64,000 bases of DNA, from contig JADWOT020001577.1 in NCBI GenBank assembly GCA_036345935.2, positions 1,054,001 to 1,118,000 on the forward strand, written 5' to 3'. Below are positions 47,639 through 60,524 of this stretch, piece by piece; the first letter of the stretch is position 1; each line of letters starts with the position of its first letter. The position numbers and the translations under genes are program-made. The notes below the pieces were generated by a model. It was given only the letters and a program-made list of their open reading frames with translations. It searched no databases and was not told the origin of the DNA. This DNA comes from Taenia hydatigena (taxonomy: Eukaryota; Platyhelminthes; Cestoda; Cyclophyllidea; Taeniidae).

Positions 47639-50600
47639 GACAAAACGCTGGCGTTTCCTTTCTTTCATATTCTACGCACTGATGGGCTTCAAATTTTAAT
47701 GACTGATCAATTCAATTTACTTTTCCAAACGCGCTTACTTTATGGCGATTCTCGGTGAATAAATGTGTACATGTTTCGCAGGGCCTGTGTTTATACTTTT
47801 GGATATTAGACAGCGGTAGCTTAAATATGAGCGAGGCATGCGATGGGATGAAGTGGCTGACGCTATTTAATGCTGGGCTCTTCCAGCCTAGAGTCAGATC
47901 ACTTAGGGCGTGCCCAGATTTGAATGGATGATTCCAACTGTAACTGCTTGTAATATCTAATGACGCTGAGGTTTAGAATCGTGACGAGTCACTTATGCGT
48001 TGCCATTACCATCTTCTCAAAATTTGCGCAGCTTACGCCGATCCATCAGCACCAGCCTCTACTCTAAAATAGAGCACATGTAATTAGTGATGATGCCATA
48101 TAATTAACAACCTTAAAATCACTTCAACACTTATTAGCCCTGTCGCGATGAGTTGATCCACTAGTGGATGGTTGCTAACTTATTGTGACTCTCTGCAACA
48201 CTTGCGATACATTGTCAAATAAGATTGCATACTTTGATCACCGCTGACTCGGTGAATGCGTGACATCTTTAACCGGGTGGTGGTGAGGGAGAAGAATGCT
48301 TTGAATAGATTTTGTGCCTAATGGACAGGTTTTGCTGCTGCCTATTACACGATTTCCGAAACGTCCCTTGTGTCTTTACAAAAACATCAAACGCGTCATT
48401 CGGCCCATGCATAACTTGTTGTGACTTCTTCCCGCACCATAGGTGAGTCAACCCAAATCCGGGTGTGAGACAACGGTGTGAGGTGGCCGAGACGGGAGCA
48501 CCACAGATGTGAATAGACACGCTAACAGTTTCCCAGGTCACACGAAGTCTCAAACGCACCACCTTTAGTGGTAACTTGGATAATTAATTTGCAATCTAAC
48601 CCAACCACTACATTTTGCGATTCAGTGTTTAATTTTGTGCGGGCTATGCACCTCCAATATCATGGGAGAAGTCCAGACGGTGTGGGATGCGCCTATTGTT
48701 AGGTAACGCAGCAAACTATTCTAGCTGAGGGAAAGTCTCTCTGCAAACGCAAAAGACGCAACGAAGTCCAGATTCTATCATACCACGCAAGTGAGCGAAA
48801 GTGTGTAGTTTATTTAGCACAAATAAGAGATGCTGTGAATAGGATTAGGCAGTGACTGATTTTGAATGGACAAGGCCGATTCTGTCGAATTTGAGCGAAG
48901 GTGTGGTTCATCACTTGTCAATTCTCCTATGCTGTATAGTATATCGCTCCAAATAAAGTCACAGAGGCATTGTTTGGGGTCCTTTTTCGAACGCATTGCG
49001 TTGCTATTTACTGCAGCGGTACTGCTTTTGTGGAGTTTAACCACCGACCCGAAGCATGTGCAGTCAAATCTTCAAAACGTAAGCCCGGTCACGCTTTGGG
49101 CAGTTTTTCTTAGTTCAAAGGTGAATTCCCTCCCAGCCACTTCAAATTTTAGCAGGAATGAAAACTGTCTTTTTACGTTCAGAATGTCTTTTGTCATCTC
49201 TAGCCTTTGGTTGGGTAAAGGCAATGCAAACATGATGACACATGTGATGATCGCTTTATGAAGCTGTCCTAAATGGCACGTCGTCGTTCTCTGACTTACG
49301 TTAGCCTCTTTATAGCGCACACGCATGCAGTCATTTCTAATGCAATCAGGCATATACACACCTGAAACCACATAGATACTCAGCAATACAGCTCAAACAT
49401 CTGCTAAGGAGAAGCGACTGTTCGCAGCAGTTATTTCCTTAAACAATAAAGAAGAGCGTTGCAACCGTTTTGGCGTTGTCAGTTAGAGTGCAGAAATCCC
49501 TTTCCGCTTAGGTCTATTGCACAGTGGCCAAGCCTGGTATGTTGAGCTTTGTCATGACATGTATCTCATCCACCTCCAACCATCGTCATTGCACTGCTAC
49601 ATCAAACACCTGCTTGGTTTTCCTATTTCTTCGGCTTATTTGTCTAAGTCTAAGTCTATTCTTTTTAGTTGTGCACCCTAATCATACATTTTGCATTGCG
49701 GCTCCCACTGACTTTGATTTTCACGAACAAATTTTTAAATGCTGCTGCAGGCATTCTATTTGGCACATAAAACTCGCCACCTCTACACACTCAGCCTAAT
49801 TCCACATGTGCAAAATAGTTGCTCTAACCAAACTTTTAATGTATGCACCCCATTCATTTTTTGGTAAAGACAACGCACATTAAGTTCAATCCATGACTGT
49901 GCTCGGGGCTTTGCTCCTCATCACTTCTCACAGCTGGTGTGTCGTCAACGCAACGACACGAAGTGGTCACACATCACTGCTGCTTTTTTTATTGCTTCGC
50001 TTAGGCTTACCCATCAAGACTGAAGTTGCAGTACACGGAGATACATAAAGGATGTTAGGACCAATTCGAAATTTGTTTGTGCAAATTAGTGCTGTTTGTC
50101 GTTTTGTGTTTTACTTCAAGGCGAGAACAAGCATGTATGACAAGATCACTTTCTTTCATTTACGGTGTGTTAATGCACAGATACCACCAAGAAAGCTGCT
50201 CGTTTGACAAGAAACTGGTTGCGGCGACACTACTGGTTACCATGGTTTGGCGCTGATGCTCTGGACACTGAGGAGCACGACTTTTGTGCGTCACATTGCA
50301 GGCCAATTAGAAGAAACAGGTTTGTCCAGAGTAGGATGCCAACTAATGTGATTGGCTAAAGGAACGATGTCAACACCAGTCGTGTAATTTAGCGCAAAAG
50401 CTTTGCCTGCATTTGTGAGATGAAATAATTATGCTAAGTTGGTGGATGCCAGAGTGCTTGCTACTGATTATTAAAGTAAGTATCACAGACAATACGACCT
50501 TTAGCAAGTAGATAAATGAGGCACTGTAGATACGTAAGTAGATCCTCGCATCTCTCAGTTTGTCTGGACATCGTGTTTCCAACTATTGCAAAATTTTCTA

Positions 50601-51180
50601 CTTGCCCTTACTGCAGCTATTTGGGCTATGTTAACCCTTCCGTCATAGCCAAATTTCTTTCCTTGTGCATCCATGCAGTCTATTTTACACTACAGCTCCC
50701 TAAAACTGCGATTAATCCAAAGAGATATAACTCCTGTTTTGTGCAAATTCTTACAATCGTGCTTCAGACAGCAAATGCTTGACGAGGAAGTAAAAAGTGC
50801 GCAAGACTGATACAGCCTCAAATATTCTAATTAAACAGTGATGACTTCCACACAAAACTCACCAATGTCCGCTAGCAGGTGCTTCACACGGAAGTGAGGG
50901 ACAACTTACCAATTATGCTTTTAGTTCTTTGCCCGAACCCTCTTACCTGGATTAAATTCTTGATAACCAGAAACGACAAATTGAATTTAGAGTGGGTTCA
51001 GGGACAATTGACACAAATCAGTACTCATTTGTCTCCTATATTCATATTTTAGCCGAGAGGGGGCCTAGGATTTGGTTTTTCCTGTCTCTTGAGTACTTAC
51101 AACGCACAGGTATCATCAAGGAAGCTGCGGTTACTAAGGGCAATGACTTTCTCGGTTAACCAGCAGCCTTAAGCTAGGAT
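47639..51180. repeat. Downstream flank of copy G, direct partner of 9687-13720
   Basis: Continuation of the segmental duplication described at 8655-13720. It includes an AATAAA at 47758-47763, a 55-nt loss near 48045 and the missing 375-nt segment near 50718. The 131-codon frame at 48866-49261 and the 92-codon frame at 10647-10925 are not preserved in each other's copy, which argues against coding. Confidence 0.85.
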
Positions 51181-54100
51181 TGTAGGAAAAGCTCACATTT
51201 GTAGTCATATCGATGAATGTAGTTTCATTCACTGCTATCCCAGCAGGTCAACCAGAATTGGCATTGCCGCGGCTTGGATCATGGAAGCACTAATTTAATT
51301 TCTACCGGAATTGAGATGTCATTCTCAACTAGAATGAAGGCTTTAATGTTGGCTCTATTATTGAAGACGTGCAGCATTGAGCAGGGACTGGCAGGACGTG
51401 CACGAGCAAGTCTGATAGCTGGAGGAGTGACCAACTGAAGAGCTAGTGCACACTACCCTGGTGGGTAGGCGGTGCTATCTGTGCCTTTTCGTAGTTGTTT
51501 TTTGACTTTGACGTTCAAATAGTTGTCTGTGCATTTGGAATGCTGTTTTAGTTGAATCGAGCTAATGAGGAGAGAGAGGCGAATAGAAAATTTTCTTAAA
51601 TAGCCAAGGATTCGCTGCAAGAAAACTCTGCGCACATTTTTCAAACAAAATTTATTTAAGCTTGCGCAGCTGGAAAAGAGCACGCGAAACAACTACCTGG
51701 TGAATGCACTCGCGTGCAGGCAAATAGAATTTGGCATCGGCTCTAATTTTCACTTTTTGCTGTTTACCTCGTAAAGCCATATTTCGACTTGCCTAAGCAA
51801 GGGAATCATTAGAAGTTTTCTATAGTTTGTGGCTAAAAAATTTGAAGGAGTAGGTGCAAACATCAGAAATTATAAATACCTATTTCAAGTATGTCCATTC
51901 CACTGACAAGTCGTTGCCGCTATGTTTCAAATGCAATCCATTCCTTCATTGACGAAGTGACCATCCATTAAAAAGACCAACCAAAATTGTTGAGGGCTGT
52001 GTCAACCGAATTAGGAGCAAGTGGGGTAATGCTCGTCTCGATTTTTGTTTCAGAATTGCATTAATTGGTGTCGGTTTGGTTGAAACACCATAGCACATGA
52101 CAGATGTGATGTGCGTCGGCTGCGTTCGTTTGTTGCAGCGGTCTCCATTATGAGGTGCTGTCCTCTAATTCACAATTCATTGATCCACTTAATTATTTGG
52201 CATCAAAACGGATGCAATTCATGAATTAATTAATTTTGGTTAATGAAGTAGCATCGGTGGTACCTCAATCTTTGTGTTCCCTTCTGACACCTTTTGCGCC
52301 AGCAATGGATGGATAATTTGAGCAGGCAACTCCCAGCATCGCTGTAGGAAAGCAATGCTCACTAAGAAAATCACTTCGTTGTCTTTTTTCTGTGCTGCTG
52401 CGCTTAAGAGACCTTATTATTTACTCCATGGATGCACTTTATTTAGAAATTGCCCAGTCTAGTGTGCCAGTCGCCAAATTGGTTCATTGAAACAGACGCG
52501 ATGATGGACTTTTTCAAAGCAACTTTGAAAAGAAGTCTGTAGTGAACATGTCAGGAATAATTAGCACTAGGAATATTATGCATCCAAAAAGAAATTATGA
52601 AGATGGCTTTAACTAAAGTTTTTAACTACTACCTGCTCCATGGATGCAGAATCACTGCAAGGGCACTTCAACAGAAGTTGCGGACGAAGTGAAGTTCACT
52701 CCAGCTACGGCGATTGCGATTTGCTGAATAGCAACTACTCCGAGCAGTCCCGTCGATCGCAGTGCCTCATCTTTGTGTGCAATACGGATTTTAGTAATGA
52801 TTAATAATGGTGTTTGTGCGATCATGCAAAAGCTGTCATCGAGTGTGGACATACTACGCCTCCTCTATTCATCTTCTTTTCGCTGTAGTTAGCTTGCTGA
52901 TCAGCGATCTTTAGTTTCGCTTTACTCAGGTGAGTACCTTAAGTATTTATTGACGTGTATGTGGTATTTAATGCCGTGTATCGCAAAATGTCAACCTCGC
53001 TAAATACTCTGAACGTAATACTAGGTGCCCAACGATTTTTACCAACTGAGCTCATTCGTCTAAGTTATCGCACCCCAACATGCCTAAGCAATGGCCATCC
53101 ATGTTCCTACTATTGGCGCAGTCGGGCCAAATGTAAAGCAGATTCAAATTATTATGGCAAAGGGAAGGGACAACACTTCGATTCAACACTGACTTAGTTG
53201 CAACAAAAGCAGTGAAAGCCATTCTTCTGTCTTTTTAATTTAACTAGGGTATAGGAAGGATGATGCTGGTCATCGGAAAGTAGGGCAGATAAGGGAACAA
53301 TCCTCGTCCAATATTGGGGGAAGGAGTCAACCTCTCTGCCAGTAAGGTGTTGCATTGAATCAAGTATTTCTATCACTAAGACAAGGTCTGCATCTATTTG
53401 AGAGTCATTTGACGACCAGCAGATAGCGGCAATTTGTAGCCAATCTGGGAGATTGATGAACTTAATTTGACTGCAATTCTGAGACACAGAGCATAACAAA
53501 TATACGGCGCCATGCTAGAGGATTAAAAGGCATGCTGTGCACTTGATTCTAAGTTCAACCGCATAGTGATCACACCCGAATAGTTAGCCTAAGCATTTTT
53601 ACTACGAGAGCCTTGCAGGGCAATCGACTCCAGTCCACATACCTTGTGCTATGCTGAAACGCAATTCAAGTGCTGGGAAGTCTACCAACACTTTGATGTC
53701 AGTGGCACAGCGACACATAAATACAGACTGCCACCGTCAAACATGGACGAAAGCCACCCACAACAACACACATAAGGGAGGACTTCTCCTGATTTTGTCT
53801 CCCACTAAGAGGGTACAATTATTTAGCATTCAAGTTTTTTATCGAAACATAGCCGGAGCCTGTCTTTCCGCAACCTCAGGACTGTGCTTAGAAGGTACAG
53901 TTTTTTGGATGAAACATCGGCTGAGACATCCGTACGAGGCCGACGAAAGAGGATGATGTGTGGTTCCATTTCGTGAATCACGCAATGCTCCCAACCATGG
54001 GACTGTCGGATTCCCCGTGCACACCACTCGCTCTCTGTCATCAGACGATGTCGTGGCATTCGTCTAACAAATCCCTTCGGCAAATAAGCATGCCTTACGA

Positions 54101-55524
54101 CGAAGTAATTTTCATGTTCAAGTTAATAGCAAAGAGGCGGGTACCAGCTCACAGAAGTGGAATCCTTTCCAAAATGTAAGTAATGACTCGTATGAATCTA
54201 ACCATCTCAAACAAAGGCCAGCTGCTTTCGACAAAGTTAAAGAGATGTAGCCTACATATACTCATATGTGTCATCATAATACTTAGTGGAATAGCGTATC
54301 CCCTTGTCAGCCATGAAGTCATTGAAACACGTTGACTGGTAATGCAATTATGGATGTACGAACGCGCACCGCCCGACTTTACTTTGCTCTACTCATTCAA
54401 ACAAACCAATGTGAAAATAGATTTGATCCTTCGTTAATGATAATAACCTTATTCTAGGGTTTTAATTCCATTCTACAAAGTAACTACAGTATTTGGATGG
54501 TGATGCCTGTGTCGGGTAGTTGTTCGTCATTCATGCTGCGCATAGTAGGTGAAGGGAAATAAGGTGTGGAATGCACTTAGCAAGGATTCATTGACAGATC
54601 CGCTGCGATTCTTGCCATCGCGCGACATTTCGTCACCTCACTATTCTGCTTGCAGCGAGAGACGTGAGTGGGGGTAAACGCGGTTGCAGGATAAAACTAG
54701 GCTTGCCCTCCGTGGTGGCGACTACTTTTCTAATTTTGGGGCTTTTGCGCTTTTGATGTTCAAGGCTCAGCTCAACGGTTATTGAACTACAACTGAACTT
54801 TTGATTTAGTGGGGTGAAATCTGCCTACCAGATCTTCATGTGTGTCTGCGTCGGGACACCTATTCATTTTAAGCTTCCAGCTGTTTTGGCGTGTATCTTG
54901 TCAGCCCTGTCCGAACCCAACTTTGCTAAAAGGAGTAAACTCAAATAGGAAGTAAGTTATTCTTTAGCTCTAAGGACCTCGTTTTTGATACGATATTTCT
55001 ACTGGTGTTCATAAAATTAGCATCTGCGGCATGGACAAACTGTAAACCAACAGCCCGTTTGCTGCCATTAGTCCACGCAATGAGATCCGAGTTGCCAGCA
55101 CCAGATGTGCATGGCGACAGTATCAAAGATGAGGCGTTTGATGCCAGGACAAATAGCATAAAATGCTTTTCTCTCAGCCAATAGCGTGAAAATCACGCAG
55201 CCATGGGGTGAGAAAAGATAAGTTGTCAACATTGCTACCCACTCCACTGTTTAATAGGAGAGCTCAGTAGGACAATCTATTACTCGCCAACCCATGGCTT
55301 TCAACCATAGTAAACAGTGAGACCTTGCTCATGGATTGTAACTCCATAATTTATACTAGGCCCGAAGCACCGATGACTGTGCCAATACAATTTGCGTGTG
55401 AAAGCGCAAACATACCAATAAGTACATCTTGGCGAATTGTGTAGGGTGATTTATTCACTGAGCCCATGTTTGGGGGTGATATCAGGTAGGTTCTATCAGC
55501 AATGGAACCACAAACTGTGTCCAA
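51181..55524. other. No recognisable gene
   Basis: Frames up to 101 codons, none with a known motif and none shared with another block. The only repeat noticed is the weak match at 52660-52720. Confidence 0.45.
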
Positions 55525-58500
55525 TTTGGGATGCAGTTTAAGGGACTGCATTTATCACAAATGTAGCTGACAGAATTGAAAAATTGGCAATTTCATCAAA
55601 ACAAGGTCCTAGGTGGCTATAATTTCATGCTTTTGTTCAGGTCTTCATTGTTCACTTTTTATCTCCTTCTGATTGTTCGTTGGCAACTGTTACTAAACCA
55701 AAATAACAGCTTTTTAATGAAACACGCTAAGCAATCGATACCAACGCAGACGATTTCCACTCCGGAGCTTAAGTAGGTCAGTTAGATGAGAGGTAAATAA
55801 GGGACCACGGTAAAGGACTAACGCATCCTACTTCACAGGAGTTTTATGTACTGCCAATCGTCAAATTCTAGAAAGTGTGTTGAACTCTAATGCACGGATG
55901 CTGGCCTGATTTCTGGCGAGTAGTATGAACCCCATTTCTTAGCGATGTTTACACGGGAGCCTAAGTTCACCCGACCTCAAGACCTTGCATTAATCACGAT
56001 AACGAAACCAACAAATCTCAAATTTTGTCATCATTTCTTTACTAAGTAGCTAGAATGTACAACAAATTTCCTTTTTCCCAACACGGCTCTAATGAGTTGA
56101 ATGGCAAGTCCAACAATAAAAATAATTATATCAGATCCTGCGTATCACGTCATGTGAGCGGTCAAGTTTGAGTTTTACAAGGTTTTAGGATAAAAATAGT
56201 ATCTACTGGGAAAACGAGAGGAAACAATTGCTGGTGCCGGCATCGGAAATGGAGTTATTGAAGTCGCAGTTGCTGTAGGAGAGTTGCAGCATGGGGTTAG
56301 GTAGCGATGGTACAACACGGAGACTTAAGTTGATATGTCGCATCAAATTCGGTTGGATGGAGTGCAACAAAGGCGAATATCTACTGAAAGTTTCAAGCAC
56401 TCCATAAACTGTGGACCATATAAAATTAGCTAAGGGAGAATGACCGATGAGATGTGAGGATGGTTGGTGAAGCTGGCAAGGTATACCTGTGAGAAAAATT
56501 GGCCACGTTTGATCCCAACTATCATCCATATGGCAGTATTCATCAGTCTGCAGTAAGACCCGCAGAAAATTTTTATTAATCTAACAAAGCAGACCATAGC
56601 AAACGCTCAAAAGAGACACGAAATTTTAGCCCCAATCCGACACCAAACATCCTAGTGGCAAATCAGAGAGATTCTTAATACTGAAAGGTTAAAATCACTG
56701 ACTTCATTATGCCAACTGCAGAAAGCGATTCCCCATTAGAATGATAAAGGCTAGCTTGTTGCAACTCAGACTGACACATGAGGCTTAAACTAGCACTGAA
56801 AAGAGCTAATTGGGTGGGCAACCAATCAGCATCTGTTAAAGTGATAAGACAGACACCGAAGTTGGCAATCCAAATGGTCAAACAATGTTGCAGTGTATCT
56901 GACTTGAAGAAAGTGATTAAGATGGTGGAATTGATTACAGCAGTCCGAGGTATTACCAACTGGATTGGTGAGTGCTACGTGGGAAATAGGAGTTGCTGGT
57001 TGGCCGTGGTGTCGAGCTGATGTCTGTAGTAAGTTAGTAATATAAAAGGCAGGTGTGAAGTCACTTGTGCAATTCACAATTAATGCATGCTGGTGGCATG
57101 AAGTTGTTATAGTGTACCCTTCATTAAAAGACGTGTAACCATCAACTCTCTAAAGCTTCTAAAAGGACATCCCTTCGCGCTGTTGCCCATTGATAGATCT
57201 AACAGCAGAACAGGAAGCCAACGGTTTGATTTGCCATGTCTCAGGCTAAGTTCTGTTGCACTACAATGTGGGACCTACTCATTGCTATGTTTAGAAAATG
57301 TCTTCCATTGTGCACACTGCAGTGGTGGCTAAAGGATGTGGTGGCGGTGGTGCAGATGATGGTGGAACAAATCCTGGAAGTTGATTTGCAAGGCCATGGA
57401 AGAAAAGGCTAGAGCAACAAAACGCAGGGCCTGGAATAGGTTCGTGTTAAGCACATACCCTGGTGTGGGTTATTCACATAGCATGGAATGACGCAGCTCT
57501 AACAGGTGCAAGGGGACTATGTTGAGCACATCGCCAAACAGCAAAACAATGCCTGTCTCTCTTAACAAACACTAGAAGAAAGGCAGCATTTGGGCGTCTG
57601 ACAAAAGATGGCACATTAGTGGAAAGCAAAGCGAAGAGGGAATGCAGAACCCTGTCCGCAACCGCACTTGAATTCGCCCATTTCGGTGCCCAAGATTTGT
57701 ATAATCATTTTATCTTATGCATCGTTGCCACGTCTTTCTCGAATCTAAGATTGCATTTCTCTTCTAAGTTTGAGGGACCTCCTTGACAAAGCAATAACTG
57801 AGTCAGACAATTTAATACATTTACTTTTTGACAGTTAGCTCTGTTGCTCAAGCCTGTACATTCCCAAAACCTTATGCAGAGCATAGATGGAGGAGTCTCT
57901 AGTACTTCAAGCCAAATGAATAAACTGGGCTTGTGAAACGAGCACGGCCATGGTACGTGATCAAGGCGTAGCTAGCACCCAGTCTGCATTCCCGTGTATT
58001 TGATGCGCATAAACAGAGGAAGCTAACTCGTCACTCCGAGAACTACTCACACTATTGCTTCACCTAGAAGCACCTTCTCTGCAATGCTTACTATCGTGCT
58101 TCAAATGCGGTGGAAAATTAAAGAAGGTAATATATAATATGTAGATTGGTTAGCAATATCACAGCTTGCCATTTATCAGGGTGACAATGCAGTTCTGCCA
58201 ATGTAGAAGGCTGTCTAGTGGTCCCATTCCATTAAATAGAGGAGTTTTTGAGCAGAAGAATGTTATTTGACGGAGTTGCCTTAAGAAACATTATTGATTG
58301 TTTTGTTTAGGATTTTCGCCTTGTCAAGATCCAAGAAATCGGATAGATAGATAGAGTTTGAACGAAATGGTAGCAAGTAGAAGACTGTTTGAATGGAAGT
58401 TTCAAATGATTTCCTCTTTTATCACTGCCAGAGCCGTCATCTTCGTTGGAGTGTGCATATTCTCTGAGTGATCTGAAGGTGATTGGGGAATTTTACCATT

Positions 58501-59100
58501 AGACCCTTCCGCAAACAGAGATGGGAGTGTAGTAGCCAAAATAGCTTGTCGCAGAGGAATCACTGGCTAAAGCAGCAAAGCTAAATCATAAAATGAGCAT
58601 TGCACACTCGTTTTTGCAAATCCTTATTCAATGATTTTGCGTGTGATTTTGCGAATATTTCCTCTTACCAAATCAGATGAAGTGAGCGAAATCAAGACGA
58701 TTAAATGGACTTTGCTGCGCACGACGACTCACCCATATCGGCATCAAAAACTGCAAAATAAAACAGCCAGTTGCAACACGGTTGGTAGAGTAAAGACGAA
58801 AGGATGGTCAGAAGAGGAGTTATTCATTCCTCACACGGTTATACGACTACACATCACCACCAAAGGCCAGTTATCGCACTCCCTCACAGATGCTGAAGTA
58901 TCAAGCCGTCATGGTGATATGCTGATGTGATGGATGTTGCTTCCTCTCTGTTGCATTCACTTTTACATGCTTAACAGAAAGGATCCGTTCTCTTGCGCAT
59001 TGAGTGCGCTAATTTTGCACAAAGATGGGAAGGTGCGTTTATGCATGCCGTCGTAGTCGAAAGGGATGGAATGCGTCAGGGATAGAAAAACTGGCTAGAC
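55525..59100. repeat. Old segmental duplication, partner of 24785-29230
   Basis: Collinear anchors as given for the partner. Unlike 24785, this copy has no zinc-finger relic beside its left edge that I can detect. A G-rich stretch of GGT/GGC units lies near 57321-57370. No gene is recognised; the 108-codon minus-strand frame at 56203-56529 has no known domain. Confidence 0.6.
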
Positions 59101-59399
59101 TTGAGATAGAAAATGAAGCATCGTAGTCTGATACTCTATTCGTCTACTTGAGTAGTTACCTATGTGTTCATATGTAGTGGGGCACTCACCACCTCCCCAA
59201 TCCTACACCTTGAGTGTCAGGCGCCATCATCATTTCAGATTCTGTGGGTGTGCTCACGATTCTGTACCAATGCAAAAACAACCATGCGATTAGAAAGCAT
59301 ACAAATAAAAAGAGAAAAAAATGCAGCATTGTAATTGGTATTTTGTGTTCAAAACATTGGGATTTTGCTGACTTCTGGAAGCAAGAGCACGGAGCTGGT

Positions 59400-60060
59400 T
59401 CCAAAATAGATGACTTTAGTGGTTGGAATACACCGAGTTTTAAGATTCCAAATGGCGATTAGTAGTTCAGTTAGTGGTTCTCACAGAAATAACTTTTATT
59501 TTGCGCCCATTTCAAATGGTATCGGGAGTACTGGTTATTCGTTCCCAGATAGGACTGAGAGCGGTGGAGTGAGATCAACTTACTGATATGTGGCCATCTG
59601 TATCGATTTACTCACATCAATTTTTGCACTGACTGCGAGTCTCATGGTAGGTGGCTTCATGAACATATGCACTACCTTCGGTAAGGGCCACTAAAGTAGG
59701 CGGAAAGCCAAAAACGGCTTTGAGTGGCAGCATTTGAGGTATTTAGTATTTGAGTTCAATGACTGTCCCTACCACTTGTTCCGCCCATCTAGGAAGTGAA
59801 GCACTGATACTGGCAGCACTGGTCCATCTTTTGAACATTGATAGAAAAGCATAGAAGAGGAGGCATCCATAGATTGACGAATGATTGCAAGCATTGCAAA
59901 TACATGTTAGCTTCCAATGACGCACAGTCGTAGGCGTGCATCAGACTCGAGAATAGGCGATCAGCCGTTGGGATGCAGATGCGAGTAGACAAGATCAGCA
60001 GACTAGGGTCGCACTTATGCAGCAGTTGATTTACCCTCTTCAACCACCCAACAATTAATT
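59400..60060. repeat. Family upstream DNA without a gene
   Basis: Matches 19320-19990, the DNA upstream of copy C, and through it the upstream DNA of copy B. Anchors are TGGTTG near 59420 and 19318, GGTTCTCACAGAAAT against GGTTCCCACAGAAGA near 59477 and 19377, and GACGCACAGTCGTAGGCGTGCA against GACACGCAGTCGTAGACGTGCA near 59919 and 19811. Similarity stops just before the CCAAT boxes, and no exon follows. Confidence 0.65.
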
Positions 60061-60524
60061 CCAATTCAAGCTTAGAGTAGGGCAGGAACTATGGCGACGT
60101 AAGGCGATGTGGAAACACCGGGTGGCTTCAATATGCGTTGGTTCGGGAACTCTTTTGATCATACTCTATATCCTTGATCGTCTGCCTTTTCCTCTACTCC
60201 CTTTTCTGTCTCTCATATTGTCATGGTCTCTGTCTTTGTTGCCTTCGAGTCTTCCGTTTCTTTCATTGCCACCAAAAGAGATGGTCATTCCTGATGGATG
60301 AATTCTTGCCAGAGTTAGGATTAATGCTGTTATCCTTATCAGGACATCAGGTTGACTAGTAGAAGTTCCGATAGCTCAGGCGCAGACGAGAGGCGAGGTT
60401 CTGTACGCTCTCCAACTGCAAATTTTAAACACATTCGTGCAGTGGTGGTGCAGATCCACGTAAGATGGCAAGTTCCCTATGTTTGATCCCCTCTATTGAG
60501 ACTGACACCAAAACGACTTTGAAT
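60061..60524. other. No recognisable gene
   Basis: A leucine-rich frame of about 64 codons at 60107-60301 reflects a pyrimidine-rich run (CTCTTTTCC-type) and is not convincing as a gene. I see nothing else. Confidence 0.4.

Noticed and set aside
48866..49261. 131-codon frame in the G flank
   Set aside because: The equivalent DNA at 10961-11380 is frame-broken.
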